A DNA stretch of 64,000 nucleotides from Isoetes taiwanensis (taxonomy: Eukaryota; Streptophyta; Lycopodiopsida; Isoetales; Isoetaceae), in assembly GCA_021234155.1 (NCBI GenBank), contig JAJEKV010000027.1, positions 11,794,716 to 11,858,715 on the forward strand, read 5' to 3'. A program made the position numbers and the translations under genes. Below are positions 1-11,263 of the stretch, one piece after another. Numbering within the stretch: position 1 is the first letter of the stretch; each line of letters begins with the position of its first letter. The notes under the pieces were generated by a model. It saw only the letters and a list, made by a program, of their open reading frames with translations, ran no database searches and had not been told where the DNA came from.

Positions 1-1935
1 TTTGGTTTATTTTCGAAAGCCTTTTATTTTGTGGAGGGAGAAAAAAGGGTTGTGCGGGACAAGCTCGCTAGACAGCGTAGAAGGAGTTTTGATTTCAAGA
101 AATAGGTAAATTCATTGCTTCTGATGGTTGATTTCTTGCTTAGATTTAGCCGCCATACCACAAGAGTAGATATCTTGCTTAGTCTGCCATAGCCACAGGA
201 GTAGATTCGTGAAAAAATCCTCTGCAACTCAGGTAACTGATAGAATGCACATATGCACATATGGCACATATGGCGTTCCTTTTCCAAGTTTCAAGATGGA
301 TAGCGAACCCACAAGTTTCAAGATGGGAGTTTTTGAAGCGATTACCCCACAGGTTAAAGACTCTCCTCTTTCTCCTATGCCAGGTCTATGGATTTCATCT
401 ATATGCCATGTCTATGGACTTCGTCTTGGTGCAGGCTCATTCAGTTTTATCTAACTACTTAGTTAAATAATCCTAGCCCATCCAATCTAGTATTCAATCC
501 AGTAGTGAATGGCATCTTGTTTTATTCAAGTTGAGGCTTTCGACAATTTATTTCTAACAACTTTGATGCCACATTAAAAAACTTTGATGGAACGAGACTG
601 CAGATTGGCTGAAGAACCTGGACTTGAAATCTCTGAAGAATTGCTTTACATCAAAGCGTGAAAGCACTCACTGGGTAATTTTGAAGACATATTTTGCTTG
701 CTTGTGGTTAAACCTTGTATCGCTCATATTGCATTGGAAATATACAGGTTTGCAAACCGTGTAGAGTATGTTATACTTTATTCGCCAACTTCACAAGTAG
801 ATACGCTTTTCTGTTCTCAACAAGTAATGGAACAAATGGATGTAAATAAAGGCTTTCCTGATTTTCAAGATAATGATGAGTCATCTGTTTTTGGGATTCA
901 TATTTGTGGCAACGGTTCGGAGACATTACACAAGATAGAAAATACCTTACAAGATAAGTCTCCACATGAGATGGCCCCAAGTGTACATGCCTTTCTTACA
1001 AGGCGAGAGAAGAAAGAGTCGTCAAAGCTAAAAAAGAAATCACTGAACATGGGAACAAATACTGGAGGAGCTCAGCATGAGCCAAATCCTGCTTTTTCGA
1101 AGGATGACCTAATGTCCAGAGACAATGGAACATGCATTGATTGAACATTGGGAGGTGTCACTGAAATTAATTTTTGTTGTATACTGGGCCATGGGAGCCA
1201 TTTGGTCTTCAGACTCCAGAGTTTGCATGTGGACCATAAAGGACTCTAGATCAGGCACCTTATGTCCACAGGATGAGTATGAACAATTTGATATTTCCAA
1301 ATCCATGCACTATACAGATTCAATGAAATTGGAGAAATGTCTAGAATACAGATGAGTTTTTAGGGTGTTTTCTAGGGCTTCATGTGGGCGAGACACTGGT
1401 TGATAGGAAAGAAAGGCTAAAAAAACAGCTTTTGCTGTCGTCGAAGCCATATGTTGATCCCCTTTTAATGAACCTCTTTTTTCCAAGCCAGAAGCCCGAT
1501 CAAACTCAGCTACTTGATACATTTCAAGAATCAACTAATGCTGTGAAAATAGAAAGGTAACTCTGCAGATTATTGGGTATTAGTCAAGCCAAGTGCTTTC
1601 TTAAAAGGCTACTTGTCTTATGAATATAGGTTATGGCATCATCTAAAACAGCATGGATCTCGAGATCAGTTTAGTTTATGTAGAGAAGAAGATTTGGTGA
1701 AGCTAACCTTAAAACATAAAACTTCAGACTTTTGAAGGCTGTAATAATGCTTTGACGAGCAATGAAAATGCCATCACCAAGGATGGGAACCGTAAAAGGC
1801 AATTAGGAAATAAGCAAAAATAGCGGCTGAACTCACAACATTAGGCTGGGCAGTGGGTGCACATTGGTAAGTTTACTAAGTTGGCCTCACTTTCTCTCCA
1901 TCAAAATAGCAAGTGGTATAAAATAGCAAGTGGTA
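1..1935 (+). pseudogene. Decayed DUF1853-family gene, copy 1
   Basis: This stretch is a diverged copy of 35,380-37,760, where the family is easier to read. Recognisable blocks are the region around 1,110-1,180 (HWEVSLK, matching the family's wHlE.AvKfyL block), FLGLHVGETLVDRKERLKKQ near 1,360-1,430 (matching the family's GPn..DRl..Kl..l..hQL block) and CFLKGYLSYEYRLWHHLKQ near 1,590-1,650 (matching the LKGYLfy block). The conserved GEFDFLF segment present in copy 2 is deleted here (about 1,066), and stops and frameshifts break every frame. The N-terminal RDIAFVILSPPLL block is also missing. Family function is unknown; members are best known from bacteria. The copy starts at the window edge, so a head-to-head DUF1685 gene, as at 34.5-35.2 kb, may lie just outside. 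Family assignment is from remembered motifs, not a search. Confidence 0.55.
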
Positions 1936-4429
1936 TTAAGTTTGCACAATTCGTATTGTATTGCAGGGGGGTGTTCTCACAGTTGTTGTTGTTGGGACTA
2001 TGATTCCAGTATTGTATTGTATTGTATTGTATTCAAAATGGTATTTTTGTATATGTTTGAGCTGCTTGTTTTGCTTCAAGGCATATTTGTATTCTAGGAT
2101 TCTATTTGTGGTTTTTTCTTGATGGTACCAAAGAGGAAACAGATGAAGCAATTTTTGGAAAGCTATGTTTGGCAGACACAATGTCGCTACTGATCTTGCA
2201 TGCCGAGACTAATGGCTTGATCTCATGTTGCAGCGGGGCCTGATGGCTTGGTTTGATGGCTTTGTTTGCTGGAGTGCACTGTAGAGCATGGAGTGCACTG
2301 TAGAGCTTCATGCTCTGTTCATGGCTCTGTTCATGTTATGTTCAAGCTTTTGACTGCGTCCTTGCATCCTTGGGTTCTGGCCTAGTTTAGGCTTCCAGCT
2401 TGGTAGGAGCTTGGTAGGATCTGGAGGTAATAGTCTAGGAATGAAATATCGGATATGATGAATTTGAGGATACAAAATGGTCAAATTTATTGTACCCAAA
2501 AAATTTGGGAGACGTTCTGGGGTAATTTTTTGTTTCTAGATTCCTTGTGCTTTCTTGTTTGTGATACAGATGTGCCTGGAGGTTCGATTCCTTCTTGGAA
2601 GTGGAATGAGAAGAATGGTCTTCTGTGATTGTAGGTTGCAAACAACATGCATGAGTTCATTGATTCATAGGATTTTTGGATTCAGGTGAAAGAAAGGGGT
2701 TTGCAATTGGAAGGAATTCCTTGTAGGGAAAGCTCTATTGGAGCAGAGGGCTCCTTCATTGATTTTGCAAGATGAAAACTTCTTTATGTAAACATGTAAA
2801 GGAAGAGCTCTGTGTTTTTTCTTTGTATTGTTATGTTCGCTCTGGTGAGGCCATTTGCGGCCTGGAGTTCGATTCTTGCGGCCTGGCTTACTGCCGAGCA
2901 GGGCTTTTGGTCTGTGTGGTTGCTTTGTTATTGATGTTTATAACTATTGTGATATAAATATTATATAACCATTGTGATATAAATGATAGACCATTGAGTC
3001 TTGTAATTTTTGTTTGCACCATTGGAACTTGCATTTGGATTTTTGTTCAAAAGATTTGTGGTCGTAGATTGCGCACAATCCTAAGGATATTCTGCAAATC
3101 AGTGGTCCACAATAAAAACTGAAAACATCCCATTAAGAGATCTTAAGAGATCTTAATGGCTTTCGCCTATAATAAAGCTTTCGGATTTCTTCGTCTGCAT
3201 GCAATCCATAATTGGAGTTATCATCTGCTATGCAAGAATAAAATAATATACTATGGACATGTTATTGATATTCCAGGTTTACTCACTTATCCTCCAGCTA
3301 GATCGGTTCTATGCTTATTCCAAGATAAGATGTTATTGCTACAAATGGATTCCATATGCAGAAACACAACTTGGAAGCTAAGTTGATAATTGGACTTTGG
3401 AGTATCATTGCAAAGTAGTGCTTCTACTGAAATATTAATTCGCATGAACAAGTAATTCGTGTGTCTTTTCTTGTGATTGGATATTTGGATGCAATTATTG
3501 TCAACAGATACATTTTGAAACTTTTGTGCACTTAATGCAGCTCGACTGCCCCTCACGTATCTGCACATAAATCAAGTAGATCCAGACAATTCTTTGCAAT
3601 ACAAAAGCCCTGACTTAACATCATATGTAAGAATGGATTTGAGCTTTCAGATTCTATTTGTTGGATGCGCGTTTAATGTAAGGAGTTATTTGGATTTACA
3701 CAAATAAGTGAAAGCTTTATACTTTGGTATAATGGCAACATCTTGATGTTAAATTAAGAAATGAACTGCAGAAACATGCAGAAAGATGTATCACAATGCA
3801 TAAATTGTCAAGAGCATATTTGTCTTGCCTAAAATTAAAACTTGGAGTCTGTATTATTCAACTATACGTTTATAGCTTTACCATGCAGAGAAAAATCTAC
3901 GATTGAGAAGCACGATTATCATATAATCACCTTATTGTACATCATATAGATTCAAGGAAGGGCATTCGAATGATAATTGCATGGTTACATGATAATTCTC
4001 TGTAATTCGTAAGATGGATAATTTGATGGTTATTGTTGAGGAGTTCCCTCTATGGGTTTAACAAAAAGTATTTCCGCCATGGCGCTGGTGTACAATCAAA
4101 TCCTATTGTTCATGTACATTTTCTCTGGCACAGTAGACCAATCAATTTTCTTAATTGTAGCTTATATATTTAAAAGACTAGTGTTATATGTTTAGGTTAG
4201 ACTAGCATGTCCAAAAAATCAAGTTTCAATTCTTTTCGTTGATGACAAGCTGGATATTAACGATGTGTGCTTGGCCCCGAACACCCTTAGGGTACTCAAA
4301 TGCAGTCACTATTTATTTTGCAAGCCCTATAACGAGTTTGAGACAAACCATGTTACTGCCATTGTAGGAATTAGAAGACAACATTAGAGGATACATGAGG
4401 TCGGTTAATGGCCTAAATTCGATGCCACA
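1936..4429. other. No gene recognised; AT-rich DNA with small repeats
   Basis: Homology to the second DUF1853 copy stops near 1,935. A 20-base match to that copy reappears at 3,155-3,174, so about 1.2 kb may have been inserted here. Small items seen are a (ATTGT)n microsatellite at about 2,010-2,035 and a 19 bp direct repeat at about 2,271-2,308. No coding sequence with recognisable motifs was found on either strand. Confidence 0.5.
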
Positions 4430-6010
4430 TCAAAATGCACGCGACCAATGAGGAACCGAGCTTGTCCGTAAGTTTTTAATCGAGCCTCTAAATTCCTTTC
4501 CAGGTGTCATTCTCATATAGCTTTGGTGATACCCGAGCCTCTTCGTATGGGTGCCAGATTCCATAATGACCATTGCTCCCGTCCTTAATTCCCGCCCAGG
4601 TGTTTTCATCAACAAATTTGCGCCAAGGTCTTCAATCGATTGCTCGCACGCCAAGAGAGCTTCGACGTGCTCGGGCCAATAGAGGGGCTCGATCGCAGTC
4701 GAAAATGAATTTGAAAGTTTTGTAGTATCAATGGAAAGCTTTGTTACTCTCAATCTCTACTAGCTGGATCTCTGAACTCCTCTATCGGGGAAGCATGCTT
4801 TTAGTCATGCTCTGTTTGTGCAGTCTCCACTGGTGGACCAGAGCTTGATTGGAATACTATATACCATGTATGTAGAAAACATGATGCCCAAGTTGTAAAA
4901 GTTCTCCATGCCTTCCTGTTTACATAAGTCCTTGGGTAGCCTAGTCAAGGATCTCCTAATCTTGTATGCTCTGGCTTAAGAAACAATTTAACCATCGATT
5001 TGACACTCACGGAAGGCAAGCCCGTTGTGGAACATCGTTTAATTTTAGGCTCCACTGTTGTCATGAACCTGTCTAAGATACTATCGTAGACCTTCTGAAA
5101 ATTATTCACCTCCCTCATTATATCCATTGTGAGGTAGAAGTTCTTGTACGCAACAGTAGGTTCACCTGGAACCTCCTCAAACTCCTTCGAATATGACTCT
5201 TGAAATATTCTCTCTTTCGTGATGATCGTATTGTACCATGCCGTGAAGAATTCCCAGGCATCATCAGATCTTCTATGAGCTATGAGCACCTTCTTTCCTG
5301 CCAGTAATCCGATGATTGCTTTAATAGTGCCTTAGGGTTTGCAAATGTACACACGGTGCGAAAAGATCACTTATTCTCCACTCTGAGACTTTTGAATAGC
5401 TGATTATCCTTATGAATATTTAAGTCCATGACAGTGGAATAAGTGCCATCATTGTCATCTCGCTCTATCGGAATCCAGATATACTTTCTTCCTTCCCGCA
5501 TGTTTCGCCATCTCCTATGCTTAAAAGTGACATAGAGAGTTTGCTTCCGAATGCAATATCTGAATCGAACAGTGTCTCGTCTTATCCTGCATTCAGTAGA
5601 TTCATCTGTACCATGAAGGCGAGCGCTCGTCTTATCCTGCATTCAGTAGATTCATCTCTACCATGAAGGCGAGCGCTCCAAGCCAACCTTCAAGAAATAT
5701 GCTATCTAAAAAACTATCCATCGGCTCTTGAACCGTAAACATCTTCAAGTCTCCCTAACATTATCGACACTCTTGAAGAAGGCAATGAATAAATCAATTC
5801 CTAAATTATTCTTCTCACATGCCCACAACTCCTCCATTCTCCTTCAATGTTGTGAACATTTCTTGTGATAACTTACTCTGTGCTAGTAAGATAGAAGTGG
5901 CATCCAGAGGCCTGCAGTATAGCTCGAACAAACTGGGTAATGGAAGCTCAATAAGCTTGGAGCTTCGTGGAGAGTATTCATACCTCCTCCACTTTCTCTG
6001 AGCTGCACAA
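4430..6010 (-). pseudogene. Unrecognised decayed protein-coding sequence
   Basis: On the minus strand, reading from about 6,000 down to 4,430, long open segments follow one another in different frames with coding-like composition. They are about 60 residues at 6,001-5,819, 91 codons at 5,642-5,367, 114 codons at 5,289-4,945 and 107 codons at 4,753-4,430. The pieces contain aromatic and charged runs such as DDAWEFFTAWYNTI and WRNMREGRKYIWIP, typical of real protein rather than random ORFs. Several frameshifts and stops separate them, so I read this as one broken gene or a mobile-element ORF. I do not recognise the family. A 50 bp tandem duplication at 5,576-5,675 lies inside it and would itself disrupt the frame. 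Confidence 0.35.
5576..5675. repeat. 50 bp tandem duplication, two copies
   Basis: The block beginning CTCGTCTTATCCTGCATTCA at 5,576 is repeated head to tail at 5,626, with one mismatch in the shared 50 bases. It lies inside the decayed minus-strand coding sequence. Fifty is not a multiple of three, so the duplication shifts the frame. Confidence 0.9.
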
Positions 6011-6748
6011 AGAGCCTAGGTCTTGGTGAAGCAATGGAATACACTGCTTATTGAGTATAATGAGACTGTATTCTCCACATCAGTTATATATAAACCTGAG
6101 AAAATAAGAATAAACTGGATGAGTTACTGGTTTAATTTAGCTATGGATTGCAAAGGAATCATGTTCATAATGTGCTTTCAACTATGAAAAAAGTTTATCT
6201 CTTACTTATTTTTTCTTTTGCCATATTGATTGAAATGTATAGACGCCTCACATGTATATATATCTCTTTGCCTGATCAAAAATCGACCACCACCAGAGTC
6301 TTTCAAATGTAGAAACATCATTTTTCCTGCATCTCTTAACTCGGCATTCATCTCTTATCAGGTGATGATGTAGTAGAGGATATAGTATCTGAAGAAAGAC
6401 TTTTTAGTTTGGGCTTATCTATTTCGAACTGGCCTTCCACCGTCAGCAACTTACGGTTTTTCATACAGACGCCTAAATTAACAATTGGAGATCTTAGATT
6501 ATATTTCTACGATTTGTTTTCGCGGGTGGCTTCATAGCTAAGGGGTTTACATTCCTGTCTCCTGCTTATTATTCAATACAAAATAGGTAAGTAAGATCCT
6601 TACTTTTTGAGCTCAGTAATTTCGAGAATTGAATCTTGGAGTTTGATTTGTGGCACAGAGTTTTGGAAGAGAATCAACTTTTGATTTTGAAGGTAACGTC
6701 GTGTTGACCGAGTTTTTAGCACCCGTCAACATAAGTAGAAATTGGGGG
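6011..6748. other. No gene recognised upstream of the retrotransposon
   Basis: AT-rich sequence without recognisable coding. Just before the left LTR-like repeat is an AATTGGGGGG run (6,739-6,749) that looks like a plant Ty3/gypsy polypurine tract. That is odd at this end of an element, because a polypurine tract normally precedes the 3' LTR. Confidence 0.4.
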
Positions 6749-7393
6749 GCTGCCACCTTGTGGCAGCATGTAAGAGCAACTTCACAAGAAATCACAAGGA
6801 AATGAAGACACATGTGCAAGACACTTCCATTTGGAGCTCATTGTTTAGGTATGAAGACAAATCTCTACACCAAGTTGAAGACCAATGGAGAACATTCAAA
6901 GGAGCATTCAAGTTAGCAAAAGGAAGCAAGACTTGAGTCAAAGGTTAAAAAAGAAGTCAAAGAGAGAAGACCCCTGGTCAAAGATTGGAAGACCCCCAAA
7001 GAGTATGTTGTCTTGCCACCTTTTGAGATTTTTACACTATCTTAGAGTTATTGGCTCAAGAAGGCATTGCTCACATCCATACTCACTTTTCATGCCCTTC
7101 TTTCATCTCATTCATCATATTTCCATAGCTCAAAGTCTTTTTCCCTAGGGCAAAATCTCACACACCACATATTCATGCACCATGTATATCACACACACCC
7201 ATCATAATCCATTACCATGCACATGACAAGTTTTAAGAAAACTCACTCTCTCTCTAAAAAAGAAAAAGAAAGAGGAGAGAAGGTCCACAAATCCATCACA
7301 TCACTAGTTCAAGACCAAAGTATTGGTCAAAGATCAAGTCCCAAAAAGCCTAAGTTGACTAGTCGAAAAAATCACTATTTAGTGCCATCTCAC
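6749..7393 (+). repeat. Left LTR segment, 3' part missing
   Basis: It aligns with 13,433-14,079 from GCTGCCACC...GTGGCAGCATG onward until TTAGTGCCATCTCACC. Both copies begin with a short inverted repeat (GCTGCCAC / GTGGCAGC). Differences from the right copy are few and all transitions, as expected for deamination of methylated cytosine. Confidence 0.88.
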
Positions 7394-7866
7394 CAGTGTT
7401 GTCAGGTACGTTTAGTACGGTACGGGTATTATACGTACTTAACGTATTAATACCATATGCATACCTCTCATTTAAAAAGTACTTTAAATACGTTTTTTGG
7501 AATTATAAAATACTCATTACATACGTAAATACGTACTTTACGTACAGTACGTTAAGTACTTCCTGTAATTTTTTAGAACTATTATTTCTTGTATTGCAGT
7601 TGAAATAGTTGCAATAACAACTAGTATGAAGAACTTCAAGTTTTAAATAATGAACCAGAATATGTTACTCTTAAAAATTAAGTATTTCTCAAAGTTTTCA
7701 ATCCAAAATATATCTATTTAAGAGTGATTTATTCTAGTTTGCAATCTACACCCACATACAAATAAATTTAAGTAATCGTTGCTCATTTGTTGCACCCGAA
7801 GCTAGTAACTGCCGCTGACCTCTATATTTCTTTCCTGGCATGAATGCAAGCTACTGACTACAAGAT
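7394..7866. other. AT-rich insertion interrupting the retrotransposon
   Basis: This segment has no counterpart next to the right LTR. It starts with CAGTGTTGTCA, a sequence resembling the terminus of a plant hAT element. It is full of overlapping TACGTA/GTAC palindromes (7,405-7,560). No matching inverted end was found before gag resumes near 7,860, so it may be a truncated hAT-type fragment or filler DNA. Confidence 0.4.
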
Positions 7867-9444
7867 TTGGTCTTTGAGCTGCAGAACTTTCATATCAAAA
7901 ATGGTGAAACAATTCACCAATATGTTGAGAGGTTTAATTGCTATCTTACCAAGTGCCAAGTGCACAAGGTACCTAACCACACTTTACATTTGGTTGCCTC
8001 TTTTATCAGGGGATTAAGCAGCAGACCTCGAGTCTACAGAAAAATGCTGAAGCTGCAGAGACAAGAAGGTTTTGACACCATACATAAAGCTTTTACAAGA
8101 TCCATTGAAGCCTCTGAAATGTTAGCCTACCTCCCTGATGACTTACAAGCTTCAAATGACCCTTTTTTTCCTGATTATGATCAAGAGTACATGGGATCTG
8201 CCCCTATACCTGTCAATGCCATTCAAAAGGAGAAGAAGAAACCTAAGACTGATGATACAAACTGTTCTGAGTCAGACATGAGAGCAGATCTCAACAAAGT
8301 CACTGAGGCCTTGGCTGAGGTCACCAAACAACTCGTGGAAATGAAGGTCAGCCAACCAGAAAGGAGAGTTTACCCAGCCTGTGCTCACTGCACCAGAAAT
8401 ACCCATTCTTCAGATTATTGCTGGTATAGAACATGCTTAAAATGTGGTAAGAAAGGGCACTATGGTAAGGAATGCCCTCTTTGTACTTTCTGCAAAGCTA
8501 TAGGACACTATGAAGATAAATGTAGTGTCAAGGAATATTTTGCTAGGCAAGAAAAGGCTAAGGCCAGTGAGCCAAGTGCATCTGTTAAGTTTCTGCAGGA
8601 TGAAAGGTGTTTTCCAAGACCTGAGCCTAGTGCCTCCATCAGATACTTGCAGGAAGAAAGCAATTCACTGCACCATGAAGTTGAAAACTTTCAAAGAGAA
8701 GAAGAAATCATGGTTGTGCACATAAGAGGAGCCCTCAATGCCAAAGGCAAGGAAGCAGAGTTTGAGTCTCATGGACCAGAAATACAGAAACAAAAGAAAG
8801 TTGATAATCAGGTTGTACCTCCCCCTCCTCATCAAAAAATTCTAAAAAAGGATAGTGATGAATTTGAATATTTGCTCAAGAATGCCAAAGTTAGTGTAGA
8901 TCTGTTGACCTTGCTAAGAATTGCTCCTTCTTATAGAGAAAAAGTTGTGGACATGTCTAAAGAAGAGCAGGTAAACCTCACCAGAGAAGAGCAAGTTGTT
9001 TTTACCAATCATATAGCTGAGCAAATGCTAAGACAAGAAGAGCATGACCCTGATGCTTTCACCTGCACAGCAAGAGTTGGTAATCAGATCCTAAACAAGG
9101 TATTATTAGATGGGGGATCACCTTTGAATGTCATGTCACATCGTGTTATGAAACTAAGTGGGTTGGAAGTGGACAAAAAGGCCCCTATGATCCTAAAATC
9201 CTTCTCCAACTCAAGAATCAATCCTGTAGGCATGGTGAGTGATGTAGCAATTAATATTGAAGGAATCAAGGTAGCTGCTAATTTTGTTGTGGTGGCATTT
9301 GAGGGAGCTAATGAAAAGTCAGAAATTTATGACTTATTATTATGGAGAAGATGGCTATCAACTGTGGATGCAAGGCCAGTTTGGTCAAAAGGAGAATGTA
9401 CCATCTCGGAGAAGAACTGTAACACTTTTCAACAAACTAGGTGA
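7867..9444 (+). pseudogene. Retrotransposon gag and aspartic protease
   Basis: The frame is open for 525 codons but has no real ATG; it begins at TTG just after the inserted block, so the N-terminus of gag is lost. The first 90 residues have a gag capsid-like sequence (NGETIHQYVERFNCYLTKC). Three CX2CX4HX4C zinc knuckles follow at residues 172-185, 190-203 and 206-219 (CAHC..., CLKC..., CTFC...), which would bind nucleic acid. The protease active site LLDGGSPLNVMS is encoded near 9,103-9,138, in the D-x-G form seen in plant gypsy proteases. After the protease the reading continues in another frame from about 9,390, so a frameshift separates it from the downstream domains. Confidence 0.85.
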
Positions 9445-9449
9445 GTATG

Positions 9450-10129
9450 AGTCTTACCACTTTATTCAAGAGGAGATGTTGATTCCCAGGCAAATTGGAG
9501 AATACTTTATCGAGACTAGAGGAGAGAATGCACCTTGTAACTCACAAGGAAATCTTGTAAAAGAAAATCTGCCCTTGGAGGTGCACAAAGGTATGCAAAA
9601 GGAAGTGAGTGCTTACATGTGGTTTGATGGGGGTGTGTAAAAAAGGCTAAGCATAGCTTCATCTGCTACAATCATAAAAGACAAAGACAACAGATTGCTA
9701 GCCAAGATAGGGAGAATCTATCAGAATCTAACTTCAAATATGACAGAATATAAGGCAGTAATTGCAGGTCTTCAAGAAGCTAACCGTTTGAATGTCACTA
9801 ACCTTGTTATCTTTGGAGGTTCACAACTCATATGCAGGCAGATTGAAGGACAATATCAGGCAAAACATGAAGAAATGGTAAAACTCAAGGATCAAGCATT
9901 GGAGGCACTAGCAAGGTTCACAACCTGGGAATTGCAGCACATACCTAGAGAGCTTAATTCTGAGGCAGACTCCCTATGCAGAGATGTGCTCTTGGAGCAT
10001 CTAGCTGAGGGAGCCATCAAGGAGGAAGATCTGGAGGATGAGGAGCTTCAGCAACTCTATCCAATCTTGGTAATCAATGCAAGCTCTGAAAAAAGAGGTA
10101 AGGGAAGTCAAGGTGAAAAAAAACAATGA
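9450..10129 (+). pseudogene. Extra RNase H domain between protease and RT
   Basis: In one frame, interrupted by a single TAA at 9,638-9,640, the sequence reads WFDGGV, then about 45 residues later MTEYKAVIAGLQEA, then VIFGGSQLICRQIEGQY, then LQHIPRELNSEADSL. These match the four RNase H signature blocks (first Asp, Glu, the usual DSqLv block, last Asp in N.eAD). The third block has Gly where the catalytic Asp is expected (FGGSQL), so this copy would be inactive. The type resembles the additional, archaeal-like RNase H of Tat-lineage plant elements. Its position upstream of RT is unusual compared with the RT-RNaseH-aRNaseH order I know for that group. Confidence 0.7.
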
Positions 10130-11263
10130 AGATAGGGTTTTATATGTAGGAGACATGTTCAAAGAAGAGGAGAAGGAAGCATTTGTAAGTTTTTTTAACA
10201 CTTGGAATGATGTTTTTGCTTGGGATTATAAGGAATTGTTAGAAGTAGATAAGAGTGTTTGTGAGTTTGAGATTAAGATAAAAGAAAAAGCAAAACCAGT
10301 TGTGCAAAAACTTAGAAGAATTAACAGTTCTTTGTTAGATCTCATTAGGGAAGAACTCTTCAAAATGAAAGATGCTGGAGTCATAAAGGAAATAATTAAT
10401 CCTGACTGGTTGTCTTGCATTGTGCCTCTTGAAAAAAAAACAAAACCATTAGGATATGCATTGATTATAGGGATTTGAACAAAACAACAATAAAGGACTG
10501 CTATCCTCTGCCTTTTCTTGAGGAAGTGTTGCAAGCAGTTGTAGGAAAGGAGGTTTATTCATTCTTGGATGGCTTCTCGGGTTTTAACCAGATCAGTATC
10601 AAAGAAGAAGATCAAGCCAAGACATCTTTTGTCATACCTTGGGGGACTTTTGCCATGAAGAGAATGCCCTTTGGGCTTATGAATGCATCTGCCACATTTC
10701 AAAGAGCAATGGACACCATTTTCAAGGATATGGCTCCTAATTTGTTCAGAGTTTATTTAGATGACCTTTGTGTCAATACCAAGCTAGAGGATCACATGAC
10801 TTACCTCACACAACTCTATTCTTTGTGCAGGAAAGGAGGAGTGAGCTTAAACCCCAGGAAATGCATCTTCTTTTGCTCAAAAGGGGATCTACTTAGGCAT
10901 GAGGTCTCAGATCAAGGAATTCAGGTGGCAGAAAGCAAGATCCAAGCTCTTAGGAACTTAGCACCACCCAAGACTATCAAACAAGTTAAGAGCTTTCTAG
11001 GCATGACAAGCTTCTTAAGGATGTATGTGCCACATTTCTCTCACACAGTTCATCCCATTACAAACTTGACCAAAGGAAAGAAGTTCTCAAAAAAAGAAAG
11101 CAAGTTCATACCTGTAGAGTGGACAGAAGCATGCCAACCTTCCTTTGAGACAATCATTGAGGCCATATGCAAATCAACCTTGCTTAAGCCACCAAACATG
11201 TCTGAGCCCTTCCAAGACTACCTGAGTATGACCAAAAAGGTTGTAGGCCTTGCTTTGATGTAG
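10077..11263 (+). pseudogene. Reverse transcriptase of the gypsy element
   Basis: The N-terminal part (10,077-10,478) reads KPVVQKLRRIN, EELFKMKDAGVIKEI and DWLSCIVPLEKK. The frame then changes at about 10,475 to KDCYPLPFLEEVLQAVVG and SFLDGFSGFNQI, then FAMKRMPFGLMNASATFQRAMD and the catalytic VYLDDLCV near 10,750-10,775. The thumb and connection follow (KCIFFCSKGDLLRHEVSDQG, VKSFLGMTSFLRMYVPHFS). These are the standard gypsy RT blocks with a YLDD box. At least one frameshift and the TAG at 11,261-11,263 break the frame. Confidence 0.9.

Noticed and set aside
1-1935. Bacterial contamination as an explanation for the DUF1853 similarity
   Set aside because: The sequence is AT-rich, interrupted, has a splice donor in copy 2 and is duplicated together with a plant-specific DUF1685 gene.
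7217-7450. 77-codon ORF MHMTSFKKTHSLSKKEKERG, repeated at 13,901-14,170
   Set aside because: It lies inside both LTR segments and is low-complexity; duplication is due to the LTRs, not to a gene.
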